24,423 nt of DNA from assembly GCA_900756555.1 (NCBI GenBank), contig CAAEKP010000037.1:1-24423 (forward strand), given 5' to 3'. Origin of the DNA: Peptococcaceae bacterium. GTDB lineage: Bacteria; Bacillota; Peptococcia; Peptococcales; Peptococcaceae. Of this stretch, positions 1-7,102 are shown piece after piece; position 1 is the first letter of the stretch, and every line of letters begins with the position of its first letter. The position numbers and the translations under genes were made by a program. Under the pieces are notes generated by a model. The model made no database searches. It had not been told where the DNA came from and saw only the letters and a list, made by a program, of their open reading frames with translations.

Positions 1-147
1 CTGGCAAACAGGACAATATAATTCACTTCTGGCTTCCCCATAATCGCTGAACGCAATGCGGCGCAGTTCCAGCTTGCCCCCGCAATATTTACATACACAT
101 CGTTTTGCTCTCGCTTTCATAATCTCTAATCTGCTTTTCTTTTCCAT
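1..147 (-). CDS. Zinc-ribbon-like protein, N-terminal part (cut by window edge)
   Basis: The first 49 residues of a minus-strand gene that continues past the left edge. The start is ATG at 147, preceded by GGAGG nine bases upstream. The visible part is basic at the N terminus and has cysteines at 17, 19, 22, 45 and 48, so CxxC (19/22) and CxxC (45/48) pairs are 22 residues apart, the spacing of a small zinc ribbon. Function is not recognised; it could be a small regulatory or zinc-binding protein. A decayed copy of this gene start lies at 16938-16976. Its promoter region contains a perfect palindrome (200-230). The stretch is too short for the usual ORF cut-off, but the RBS, the cysteine pattern and the second degraded copy make it credible. 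Confidence 0.7.
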   Translation of the reverse strand, partial: MEKKSRLEIMKARAKRCVCKYCGGKLELRRIAFSDYGEARSELYCPVCQ

Positions 148-179
148 GATATAATGCCTCCTTATTATGTACAACTCTG

Positions 180-230
180 ATTATAGTAAAAATGCAGGCA
201 GGGTATTGGCGAATTATTTGCCAATACCCT
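180..230 (-). promoter_or_regulatory. Promoter of the zinc-ribbon gene with overlapping palindromic operator
   Basis: On the minus strand a TATAAT -10 box lies at 185-180. The -35 region falls inside a perfect inverted repeat with arms AGGGTATTGGC (200-210) and GCCAATACCCT (220-230) around a 9-base AT-rich loop. The position suggests an operator controlling the zinc-ribbon gene. An arm with extended flank (GACTAGGGTATTGCC) recurs at 17023-17037 in the degraded copy of this region. The rest of 148-348 holds only AT-rich sequence and a short hairpin at 319-335. Confidence 0.5.
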
Positions 231-348
231 AGTCTTTTCATTTTTTTATTATACGATTATTATATAACGTTATTCACTTGCTGCATATCAGCGATTCATT
301 GCCAATCCGCGTTTTTTTCGCAACAATCTGTTGCGTGGACTTACCCTA

Positions 349-1809
349 TTAAGTAAACAGTAAGTTACCTAATGGTACACCAATAAGAGAAATCACTATA
401 GCACTGACTATCACAGTTGCTAAACCATATTGATAAGCTTGTTTTGTTTCAATCCATTCTGTATTCCCAAAGATGAGAGCCGCATTAGCAGATGCCGCTG
501 GTGTCAAAAACGCTGTGTTTGCTGCCACAAAAATGATGCTGGCAATGAGAATAGGATTTGCTCCATAGCTCAACGCCATTTTAGTCAGTACAGGAATAAA
601 CACAATCATTAAAATCATATTGTGCGCAACCTGGGTAGCCGTTAAGAATACCAAACCCACTACAATAATGAACAATGCTGGATTAATCTGAGCAAACATA
701 GTATTTAACCAACCAATGATAGTTGTTAAAATGCCAACTTTTTCTGCCTCTAAGGCATCGGCTAATGGCATAGTGGATGCTAATAAAATCAATAATTGCC
801 AGTCAGCACCGGAAGAAATTAATTTGGGGATACTTACATCACATTTTCCATCTCCGTCAACAATCAAAGATAAGATAATCATACAAATACTTACGCCACC
901 AATAACATTCACATTATTCAACCATGCAGTAACTGCCCATGTTTTTGGCAGGAAAGATGGTAAAAAGATAATCAGTAAGAACAGTAGCAGAACCGCTGCT
1001 GCTCGTTTCTGCAGTGCATTCATCTTCTGACCGCGCATATCTGCACATCTCAAACTGGCCGCTTTTACAGCAGTTACATCTGGACGTAAAATAAAACGCA
1101 TAAACAGTAAATAACCGGCTACAATACTAAGTGACATCGTAATGTGGAATACAGTCCAAGGAACAAATTCTATAACCATACCGCCAGTACCTTTTTGCAA
1201 TAATCCAATTACAATCGCAGAAAAAGGTTTAAATGGGAAGATGCTACCTGTTGACACACAAGTGATAACAATACCTGCCAACACAGAAGAAGCGTACTTG
1301 CTTTTCTTTGCAATCCCTGCAATCTCACAAATTTTATAGAAAATCCCCCACAAAATTACGATTGTTGCATACATACTTACCAGACCGGACATTGCATAAG
1401 CCGCACCAAAAATCAGTAAGGTAAAAATCCAAGGACGGCCTTCCCCAATTTTGCGGCTCACAAACCAGTTAGCGATATATTCACTCAATCCACTTTTTTC
1501 ACAATATGCTGCTAACATAAAAATAAAGAAAATTAATAATACCGTGTTATTGCCAAAACCTGTGCTTACCGCCTCTGAAATCGTACAGTAGCCTGTAGTT
1601 CCTAACGCTACAAAACATAGCAAACTCGGCCATAACAACCCTACTGTACACCAACCATACAATACACCTAAAAATACACCCAATACTTTCATACCCATTG
1701 GTGTGATTGCACCAAATGGTTCTAAGAAACCTACGCCAAATACCAGTAAGAAAACAATTGCAGTATTAATATAAAAGAAAATTCGCTTGTTCTTCGTTTT
1801 CTCTGCCAT
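349..1809 (-). CDS. DASS/SLC13-family anion transporter, module 1 (SLC13-1)
   Basis: A polytopic membrane protein of 486 residues with about a dozen hydrophobic segments, resembling the divalent anion:Na+ symporter (DASS, SLC13) family of importers for di- and tricarboxylates or other organic anions. Two related halves are visible: an N-terminal one containing YIANWFVSRKIGEGRPW, and a C-terminal one with TQVAHN and TPAASANAA stretches, the usual site of DASS substrate/Na+ loops. The canonical SNT motif is not obvious, so ion coupling and substrate are uncertain. Start chosen at ATG 1809 because GGGGAGG sits just upstream; an in-frame TTG at 1815 overlaps that RBS. It lies 224 bases downstream of AP1, beyond a terminator-like hairpin. 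It is clearly more diverged than SLC13-2 and SLC13-3 are from each other. No convincing terminator follows, so read-through into the zinc-ribbon gene is possible. Confidence 0.85.
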   Translation of the reverse strand: MAEKTKNKRIFFYINTAIVFLLVFGVGFLEPFGAITPMGMKVLGVFLGVLYGWCTVGLLWPSLLCFVALGTTGYCTISEAVSTGFGNNTVLLIFFIFMLAAYCEKSGLSEYIANWFVSRKIGEGRPWIFTLLIFGAAYAMSGLVSMYATIVILWGIFYKICEIAGIAKKSKYASSVLAGIVITCVSTGSIFPFKPFSAIVIGLLQKGTGGMVIEFVPWTVFHITMSLSIVAGYLLFMRFILRPDVTAVKAASLRCADMRGQKMNALQKRAAAVLLLFLLIIFLPSFLPKTWAVTAWLNNVNVIGGVSICMIILSLIVDGDGKCDVSIPKLISSGADWQLLILLASTMPLADALEAEKVGILTTIIGWLNTMFAQINPALFIIVVGLVFLTATQVAHNMILMIVFIPVLTKMALSYGANPILIASIIFVAANTAFLTPAASANAALIFGNTEWIETKQAYQYGLATVIVSAIVISLIGVPLGNLLFT

Positions 1810-1884
1810 AAACAACCTCCCCTTGTATATATCATTTTTATTTTATCATATAAAATGAATTGGTTTGTTTTATTTAAAAATCGT

Positions 1885-1946
1885 TTTAAAAAATACCGCA
1901 GCACAATTGTTAAATAGCTTTTCACTATCATTTTGTCATGCTGCGG
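1885..1946 (-). terminator. Hairpin terminator or attenuator between AP1 and SLC13-1
   Basis: On the minus strand CCGCAGCA (1946-1939) pairs with TGCTGCGG (1903-1896), followed by TATTTTTT. The hairpins at 6963-7022 and 18782-18845 occupy the same place in the other hydrolase-transporter pairs. It should stop or reduce transcription from AP1 into SLC13-1. The remaining intergenic sequence up to 1810 is AT-rich and could hold a transporter promoter, but no clear -35/-10 pair stands out. Confidence 0.65.
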
Positions 1947-2033
1947 ATATTCGTTTTCCAATGTTTATTGTTCTGTTATTTTAGTATACTCCAATAGATC
2001 TGTTTTCCTGTTCAGTTGTAGTTGTACAAAGCA

Positions 2034-4052
2034 TCAATCTTCAAACTCTTCCAGAATCTGATAGGTTACAGCACCTTCACACTGTTTTGGCATTCTAACA
2101 TTCAGCATGTGCGCTACAGTTGGAGCTACGTCTACCTGACGGATGATACGCTGAGAGTTGTAACCTTTTTTCAGACCTTTACCAGCTGCGATGAAGATTG
2201 GTGTTACGGAAGTATCGAAGAAGCCTTCTACCATTGGCAGAGCATCGCCGTGCAGACGGTTGCAGCCTTCTTCTAACCAGTACAGTACATCACCGCATTC
2301 TGGACCACCGGTACCTACTACCATAGCGTCTTTGTTACGCATAGCTACGGAGATTACACGTTTGCCGTTCAGTCTGTAGTTGTACAGAGCGTCAATGATT
2401 TCGCGTTCTAATTCATATTTATCAGCTGGGTCTACGATACCTGTTTCATATTTACCTTTCAGGTTGATGTAGATCTGGCTGGCACGAGTAGCAACTGCTC
2501 TGGTTTTGCTCCAGTCGATCTCTTTCAGGTCGTTGCCGTTTTCGTCTTTTTTCAGTACAGTGAAGCCCAGTTCCTGCATAACTTTTACGTTGCAGCCGAA
2601 TGCGTCACCGATTAATGGTTTTTCTTCTTCTTCAGGAATCAGCAGACCATGGTCAGAGAAGATCATAATGGTCCAGCCTTCATTTAAACGATGCAGGAAC
2701 TGACCTAAATAACGGTCGGTCTGTTCATATACGCGTTCGATAGCATTCTGATAGAAATCCTGTTCCAGTTTGTTCATTTTTTCACGGTTTTTACCGAAGA
2801 ACCAGAAGAAGTGACCCATAGCATCTACGTTGTGAATGTGGGAGAATACTACCTGGTAGTCATTTTCATCAATCAGATAGTTGATTGCTTTTGCCTGCCA
2901 TTTGCAAACTTCATCCCAAGTAGGAATCATGATACGGTCAACGATTTCTGGGTTGTAGCCACCAAAGCATGGGTTCATCTGTACAGGACCAACGTTTTCA
3001 ACCAGCTGTTTGTGCAGAGATTTTGGATGGAATACACCATCATTATTGTAATCATAAGCTTTACTCAACCACAGACGAACGAAGCTACCATCTTCAGCTA
3101 AGTCCATAACCATCATGTTACGGTTACCAATTACTTTTTCTTCTTTATGGATAAATTCATCCAGAATACCAATTTTGTATTCGTCTTTTTTCAGTGTTAC
3201 GATTGGTTCAGCGTCTTTTTTGCTGTGATAGTAGGCAACTGTGTCATATATGCCAGCTTCATTTTTCAGAATCAGGCAAGGTCTTCTTACCAGACCATCA
3301 GATGTTACTACATAGAATTCTTTTGCGCCTTCTGGAGCATCTGCCCAACCAGTAGCTGGTTTAATTGGGGAGTTGCAAACATCAGCAGCAGTATCTTCTA
3401 CACCATCTTCCCCATCGGAATGTTTAAAGATAATGTTGGTCATGCTGATGCCGCCTGTCAATACAGCGGAAGTATCGAAAGTATCTTCTGCGTCTGGAAT
3501 ATCTTCGATTACGCAACCAGCGCCAGTGGTATTGGTAGCAGCTGGTTTGAAGATTAATTTATCAAAACTTTCTTTTGCTATAGTCATTTTTTCCATTTCA
3601 ATTTTAGCGTTACCTGCGTTTACACAACCTGGCTGGGAACCATCGATTACATGCAGATTTGGGTTATCGCTGGTTGGAGGCCAGCTGGAACCTGGCCAGT
3701 GGAATACTAATGTTTTCATGCCAGCTTCTGCGGTTACATTCCACAACTGTTCTGCGGTACACAGACGGGAGTCTAAGTTATAACCGGCGGTGTCCAGATG
3801 AACTGGGTCCTGTCTCCAGAAACATGTAATACCATGGGTTACAGGCAGAGCGCCAGTAGCCAGGGTTGTCCACAGCGGAGGAGTAATGGTTGGTGGTGTA
3901 CATACCAACTGCAGATTTTCTCTCTGCGCACCATTTTCTACAAATTTTTTAATGTTAGGCAGTTTGCCTTCATCCATGAATTTTTTTGTCAGTCTTGGGT
4001 CTAAACCGTCAACGCCCAGTAACAATACTTTGTCCGTATACTGTTTTGCCAT
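2034..4052 (-). CDS. Alkaline-phosphatase-superfamily hydrolase (phosphodiesterase-like), module 1 (AP1)
   Basis: A 672-residue protein of the AlkP superfamily, type I phosphodiesterase/nucleotide pyrophosphatase branch. All expected active-site elements are visible: D15 in LLGVDGLDP (metal ligand), T57 in TPPTITPPLWTTLATG (probable nucleophile), D410 and H414 in HNVDAMGH, D467-H468 in FSDHG, and H601 in RLHGD. There is no signal peptide or membrane segment, so it should act in the cytoplasm, unlike secreted PhoA. About 350 residues separate T57 from D410, far more than in a minimal phosphodiesterase, and probably form a cap that decides specificity. Start ATG 4052 has AAGGAG ten bases upstream. 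It diverges from LTTR1 and precedes SLC13-1. Residues about 350-385 differ strongly from the four paralogues, while the catalytic blocks are nearly constant. The substrate (phosphate ester, phosphonate or sulfate ester) cannot be read from sequence. Confidence 0.9.
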   Translation of the reverse strand: MAKQYTDKVLLLGVDGLDPRLTKKFMDEGKLPNIKKFVENGAQRENLQLVCTPPTITPPLWTTLATGALPVTHGITCFWRQDPVHLDTAGYNLDSRLCTAEQLWNVTAEAGMKTLVFHWPGSSWPPTSDNPNLHVIDGSQPGCVNAGNAKIEMEKMTIAKESFDKLIFKPAATNTTGAGCVIEDIPDAEDTFDTSAVLTGGISMTNIIFKHSDGEDGVEDTAADVCNSPIKPATGWADAPEGAKEFYVVTSDGLVRRPCLILKNEAGIYDTVAYYHSKKDAEPIVTLKKDEYKIGILDEFIHKEEKVIGNRNMMVMDLAEDGSFVRLWLSKAYDYNNDGVFHPKSLHKQLVENVGPVQMNPCFGGYNPEIVDRIMIPTWDEVCKWQAKAINYLIDENDYQVVFSHIHNVDAMGHFFWFFGKNREKMNKLEQDFYQNAIERVYEQTDRYLGQFLHRLNEGWTIMIFSDHGLLIPEEEEKPLIGDAFGCNVKVMQELGFTVLKKDENGNDLKEIDWSKTRAVATRASQIYINLKGKYETGIVDPADKYELEREIIDALYNYRLNGKRVISVAMRNKDAMVVGTGGPECGDVLYWLEEGCNRLHGDALPMVEGFFDTSVTPIFIAAGKGLKKGYNSQRIIRQVDVAPTVAHMLNVRMPKQCEGAVTYQILEEFED

Positions 4053-4347
4053 TTCAAAAGCACTCCTTTTAAAAATTTTTAATCTTCTAACTATCTTCTA
4101 TAACAACATTGTGGTTCCTATTTGTCGGCCGACTTCGGTAACCTCATTTACTTGATGATGTTATTATAGCTACTATTTGCACAATTCGGTAGCACCCACT
4201 TTTTTTATTTATAGCACCATCTGCTACAATCGATTATTTGTAGCTAAATCTCTATATGTTTTTCTATTTATTTCGTATATAATAGAAGCGAACCATTGAT
4301 ACCGCCGTTTAAACCATTATTATCATACATAAGGGAGTCTTGTTTTT
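4053..4347. promoter_or_regulatory. Divergent AP1/LTTR1 control region, promoter class 1
   Basis: On the minus strand the AP1 promoter reads TACCGA (4191-4186), 17 bases, TATAAT (4168-4163). The poor -35 lies inside GGGTGCTACCGAA, matching the equivalent box at the same distance in modules 2 and 3, which suggests an LTTR-activated promoter. A TAGC-N7-GCTA inverted repeat at 4212-4226 is a further candidate operator. On the plus strand TATAAT at 4278-4283 is a likely LTTR1 -10 box. The AP1 leader is roughly 100 bases long and contains a TCGGCCGA palindrome near 4125-4135 of unknown role. Confidence 0.65.
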
Positions 4348-5274
4348 ATGAACACCGTGTACTTACAATACATTTTAACGGTTGCTGAATGCCGCTCTAT
4401 GAGCAAAGCGGGGCAACAATTAAACTTGAAACAACAGTATTTAAGTCATGTAGTAAAATCCGTAGAAGAGGAATTTAATATAGAAATTTTTCAGCGTCAC
4501 TCTCGCGGGCTGAGCATCACTGAAGATGGTTATGTATTTCTGAACCACGCAAAACAGGTTATCAGCTTAATTAATAAAATGCATATGCAGTATCTTTATC
4601 CCAGCAAACAAGATGATCGCAATGAACAACAAATCTTGCACCTACAAGTGGCGCCTATGCTGTATCCTAACTTAGTAAATAAAAGTATCGCTACCTATCA
4701 AAAACTATTTACACAAACCAAAATTAATTATATAGAAAACTATCTGGAAGATAGTATCCCTTGCATTATGAGCAATCCTTACACCATCAGCCTGCAAGTA
4801 TCTCGCTATCCATTAGATCAATTGCGGGAAATACTGCCACCACAAATTAAAATTATCAAACTTGGCCCTACCGCATTATCTGTTTTAACTTCCAGAGAAG
4901 TAGCACAAGAATTAAACTTAAAATCAATCTCTTTAGCCGAGTTAGTACACAAAGAATTGATTGCCTTTGCACCAAAAGGCGTTGAGGAATCCGCTGTTTA
5001 TCAAACCTTGCTACCATACGGAGAACCGGACATCACACTCACCGCTGAAAACAGCATGGTTTTTCTAAACTTAATTGAAACAGGAAATTATTTTACCATC
5101 GGATCCTCCCGTATCGCCAATGTAAATAAAAACATTGTAGCAATTCCGATTTCCGAATTTATAACCAATCCTTTGTGGAATGTGGCACTCATTCAAGAAG
5201 AAATGTTTCAAACACCAGCCATCCGCGACTTTTTGAACATACTTCTAATGGAAGCAGATATACCGACATTATAA
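4348..5274 (+). CDS. LysR-family transcriptional regulator, module 1 (LTTR1)
   Basis: A 308-residue LysR-type regulator. An N-terminal winged helix-turn-helix occupies about residues 1-60 (MNTVYLQYILTVAE, then QRHSRGLSITEDG at the wing), followed by a linker helix and a substrate-binding-protein-like effector domain to the end. Start ATG 4348 has AAGGGAG ten bases upstream. It diverges from AP1 and probably controls AP1 and perhaps SLC13-1 in response to the substrate or a product. It is a close relative of LTTR2 and LTTR3, especially in the N-terminal half and the C-terminal motif around NKNI(V/A)AIPIS(E/D)F. The gene ends at a strong bidirectional terminator. Confidence 0.92.
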   Translation: MNTVYLQYILTVAECRSMSKAGQQLNLKQQYLSHVVKSVEEEFNIEIFQRHSRGLSITEDGYVFLNHAKQVISLINKMHMQYLYPSKQDDRNEQQILHLQVAPMLYPNLVNKSIATYQKLFTQTKINYIENYLEDSIPCIMSNPYTISLQVSRYPLDQLREILPPQIKIIKLGPTALSVLTSREVAQELNLKSISLAELVHKELIAFAPKGVEESAVYQTLLPYGEPDITLTAENSMVFLNLIETGNYFTIGSSRIANVNKNIVAIPISEFITNPLWNVALIQEEMFQTPAIRDFLNILLMEADIPTL

Positions 5275-5322
5275 AAACCAAGCTGGCCGGATGATGGAAT
5301 ATCATCCAGCCAGCTTGGTTTT
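5274..5322. terminator. Bidirectional terminator between LTTR1 and SLC13-2
   Basis: A 22-base-pair stem with one mismatch (5274-5295 against 5301-5322) and a GGAAT loop. It starts at the last base of the LTTR1 stop codon. A-rich and T-rich flanks on the two sides allow termination of LTTR1 on the plus strand and SLC13-2 on the minus strand. Confidence 0.85.
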
Positions 5323-5388
5323 GTTTTCAATTCATCTTTTCAATTTATCTGTTGTTGCGATATGATCATCTTTTTATTTTGTTACGGA

Positions 5389-6846
5389 TTAGAACAGCAG
5401 AGTACCTAATGGAACACCTACACAAATCAGTATGATGAATGCGGTAAGCAGCGCAAGGAAACCGCAGATATAAGCATCTTTGGTGGTAATCCATTCGGAG
5501 TTACCGAAGATCATAGCAGCATTGGAAGATGCAGCTGGTGTTGCATATGCAGTCATTGCTGTAAAGAAAACCAGTAAAGCAACTAAAATTGGGCTTACAC
5601 CGAAGCCAAGACCCATTTTGGTCAGTACTGGAGTGAATACCAGCAACAGTACCAAGTTGTGGGTAACTTGTGTGGTGATTAAGAACAGCGCTGTGAATGC
5701 TACCAGGAACATCATTGGGCTTAAGCCTGCAAAGGTCTGGGTCAACCAAGCAATAACAGTCTGCAGTACGCCAACTTCTTCAGATTCCAGTGCGTTACAC
5801 AGTGGCATAGTGGATCCAATTAAAATGATTAACTGCCAGTCTACCCCTTTGCTAATCAGTCTTGGCACATTGATATACTGAGAACCGTCTGTTTTTTTTA
5901 CAGCTGCTAATAGGAAGATACAAATAGTACCTACGCCTAAAATACTCATTTCATTTAACAGAGCCATACCAGTAACAGTCTTTGGCAGAATACTCGGCAA
6001 CATTAAGCCAGTGATAAACAATACTAAGATACCAGCGCCAACTTTGGTCTGTGGTTCCATTTTCTGATTGCGCAGATAAGCGAAGTTTGCAGCAGCATCT
6101 TTGATTCTACTTAAGTCTGGACGCAGTACAATTTTGCAAGCCAATACAAAACCTAAGCACAGCAGTACAGAGATAACAAAGTTAAACAGTGTCCAAGTTA
6201 CAAAGTTGATGTCCAAAGCACCAACTGCTTTTTGGGTTAAGCCAATAGAAACTACGGAGAACGCTTTGAATGGAAATAATGCCATCGTAGTACCGCAGAT
6301 GATAACAATAGCGGCAACTACCATGCCGGTATATTTTGTGCGGCGAGGTTCACCAACCAAGTCACATACTTTGTAGAAAATGCTCCACATGATGATAATG
6401 GTAGCATAAGTACTTACGAACGCGGACATTACCCATGTTGCGGCTAAGAGTAAGAAAGTAAATACCCAAGGACGACCTTCCCCAATTTTCCGGCTGATAA
6501 ACCAGTTCGCGATGTATTGGTTCAAACCGCATTCTTCAAAATACGCAGCCAGAATAAATACAACGATAATCATTAATGGGATATCTGCACCGAAGGCCAT
6601 AGCGAAGGATTCTTTCATAGTACAAAACTGCGTCATCCCAACTGCTACGATACCCATCAAGCTAGGCCACAGCAAGTTAACTGTAATCCAACCGTATAAT
6701 ACTGCTACGAAAATACCTAAAATCTGCATCCCCAGTGGGGTAACTTGACCGAATGTTGGTAACTGCCCGATACCGAACATCAAGGCAAACATAATCACAA
6801 TGTTCATATAATAAAATGTGTTATTCTTTTTCTTGGCTTCTGCCAT
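5389..6846 (-). CDS. DASS/SLC13-family anion transporter, module 2 (SLC13-2)
   Basis: A 485-residue polytopic transporter of the same type as SLC13-1 and SLC13-3, with two related halves: YIANWFISRKIGEGRPW with VSTYATIIIMW in the first, and TQVTHNLVLL with TPAASSNAA in the second. It is expected to import an organic anion with Na+ (or H+). Start chosen at ATG 6846 with AAAGG about ten bases upstream; an in-frame TTG at 6870 lies before that RBS and is rejected. It is markedly closer to SLC13-3 than to SLC13-1, with long exact DNA matches (47 bases at 5428-5474 and 17183-17229). It is downstream of AP2 across a 256-base gap that holds a terminator-like hairpin and a possible private promoter. 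Confidence 0.87.
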   Translation of the reverse strand: MAEAKKKNNTFYYMNIVIMFALMFGIGQLPTFGQVTPLGMQILGIFVAVLYGWITVNLLWPSLMGIVAVGMTQFCTMKESFAMAFGADIPLMIIVVFILAAYFEECGLNQYIANWFISRKIGEGRPWVFTFLLLAATWVMSAFVSTYATIIIMWSIFYKVCDLVGEPRRTKYTGMVVAAIVIICGTTMALFPFKAFSVVSIGLTQKAVGALDINFVTWTLFNFVISVLLCLGFVLACKIVLRPDLSRIKDAAANFAYLRNQKMEPQTKVGAGILVLFITGLMLPSILPKTVTGMALLNEMSILGVGTICIFLLAAVKKTDGSQYINVPRLISKGVDWQLIILIGSTMPLCNALESEEVGVLQTVIAWLTQTFAGLSPMMFLVAFTALFLITTQVTHNLVLLLVFTPVLTKMGLGFGVSPILVALLVFFTAMTAYATPAASSNAAMIFGNSEWITTKDAYICGFLALLTAFIILICVGVPLGTLLF

Positions 6847-6872
6847 AATAATCAAACCTTTCTGCTTCAATC

Positions 6873-6901
6873 ATTATAATTTATAAAGTGCTTGTTTTAA
6901 A
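6873..6901 (-). promoter_or_regulatory. Candidate promoter of SLC13-2
   Basis: On the minus strand TTTAAA (6901-6896), 17 bases, TATAAT (6878-6873), about 27 bases before the ATG. The -35 is a four-of-six match to TTGACA. It lies downstream of the hairpin at 6963-7022, so SLC13-2 could be expressed independently of AP2. Confidence 0.4.
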
Positions 6902-6962
6902 GAATTTATTTATAATTTTGTACTATATAATTCCTATCAATACCGTTTATTTAAAACTTATC

Positions 6963-7022
6963 AAAAAAGTCCGCAGCACAATGGCTGATGCATTTTTCTG
7001 CTATACACTATTATGCTGCGGA
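6963..7022 (-). terminator. Hairpin terminator or attenuator between AP2 and SLC13-2
   Basis: On the minus strand TCCGCAGCA (7022-7014) pairs with TGCTGCGGA (6978-6970), followed by CTTTTTT. Position and sequence match the hairpin in module 1, with ATTGTGCTGCGG shared just before the U-tract. Confidence 0.7.
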
Positions 7023-7102
7023 TTGTTTTCTTCAAATTATGCTGTTACTCTTGATATCATATACTCCAACAGATTGTTATATCGTTTTAGCGAGTTAAGC
7101 AA

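Noticed and set aside
319..335. Hairpin CGCAACA-ATC-TGTTGCG as terminator of SLC13-1
   Set aside because: On the minus strand it is followed by A residues, not U, so it is not a normal intrinsic terminator.
3147..3557. Long plus-strand open frames opposite the AP genes (also at 3373-3783, 14610-15143, 15076-15495)
   Set aside because: They recur opposite the same conserved AP codons in each copy, lack RBSs and resemble no protein; they are shadows of the minus-strand genes.
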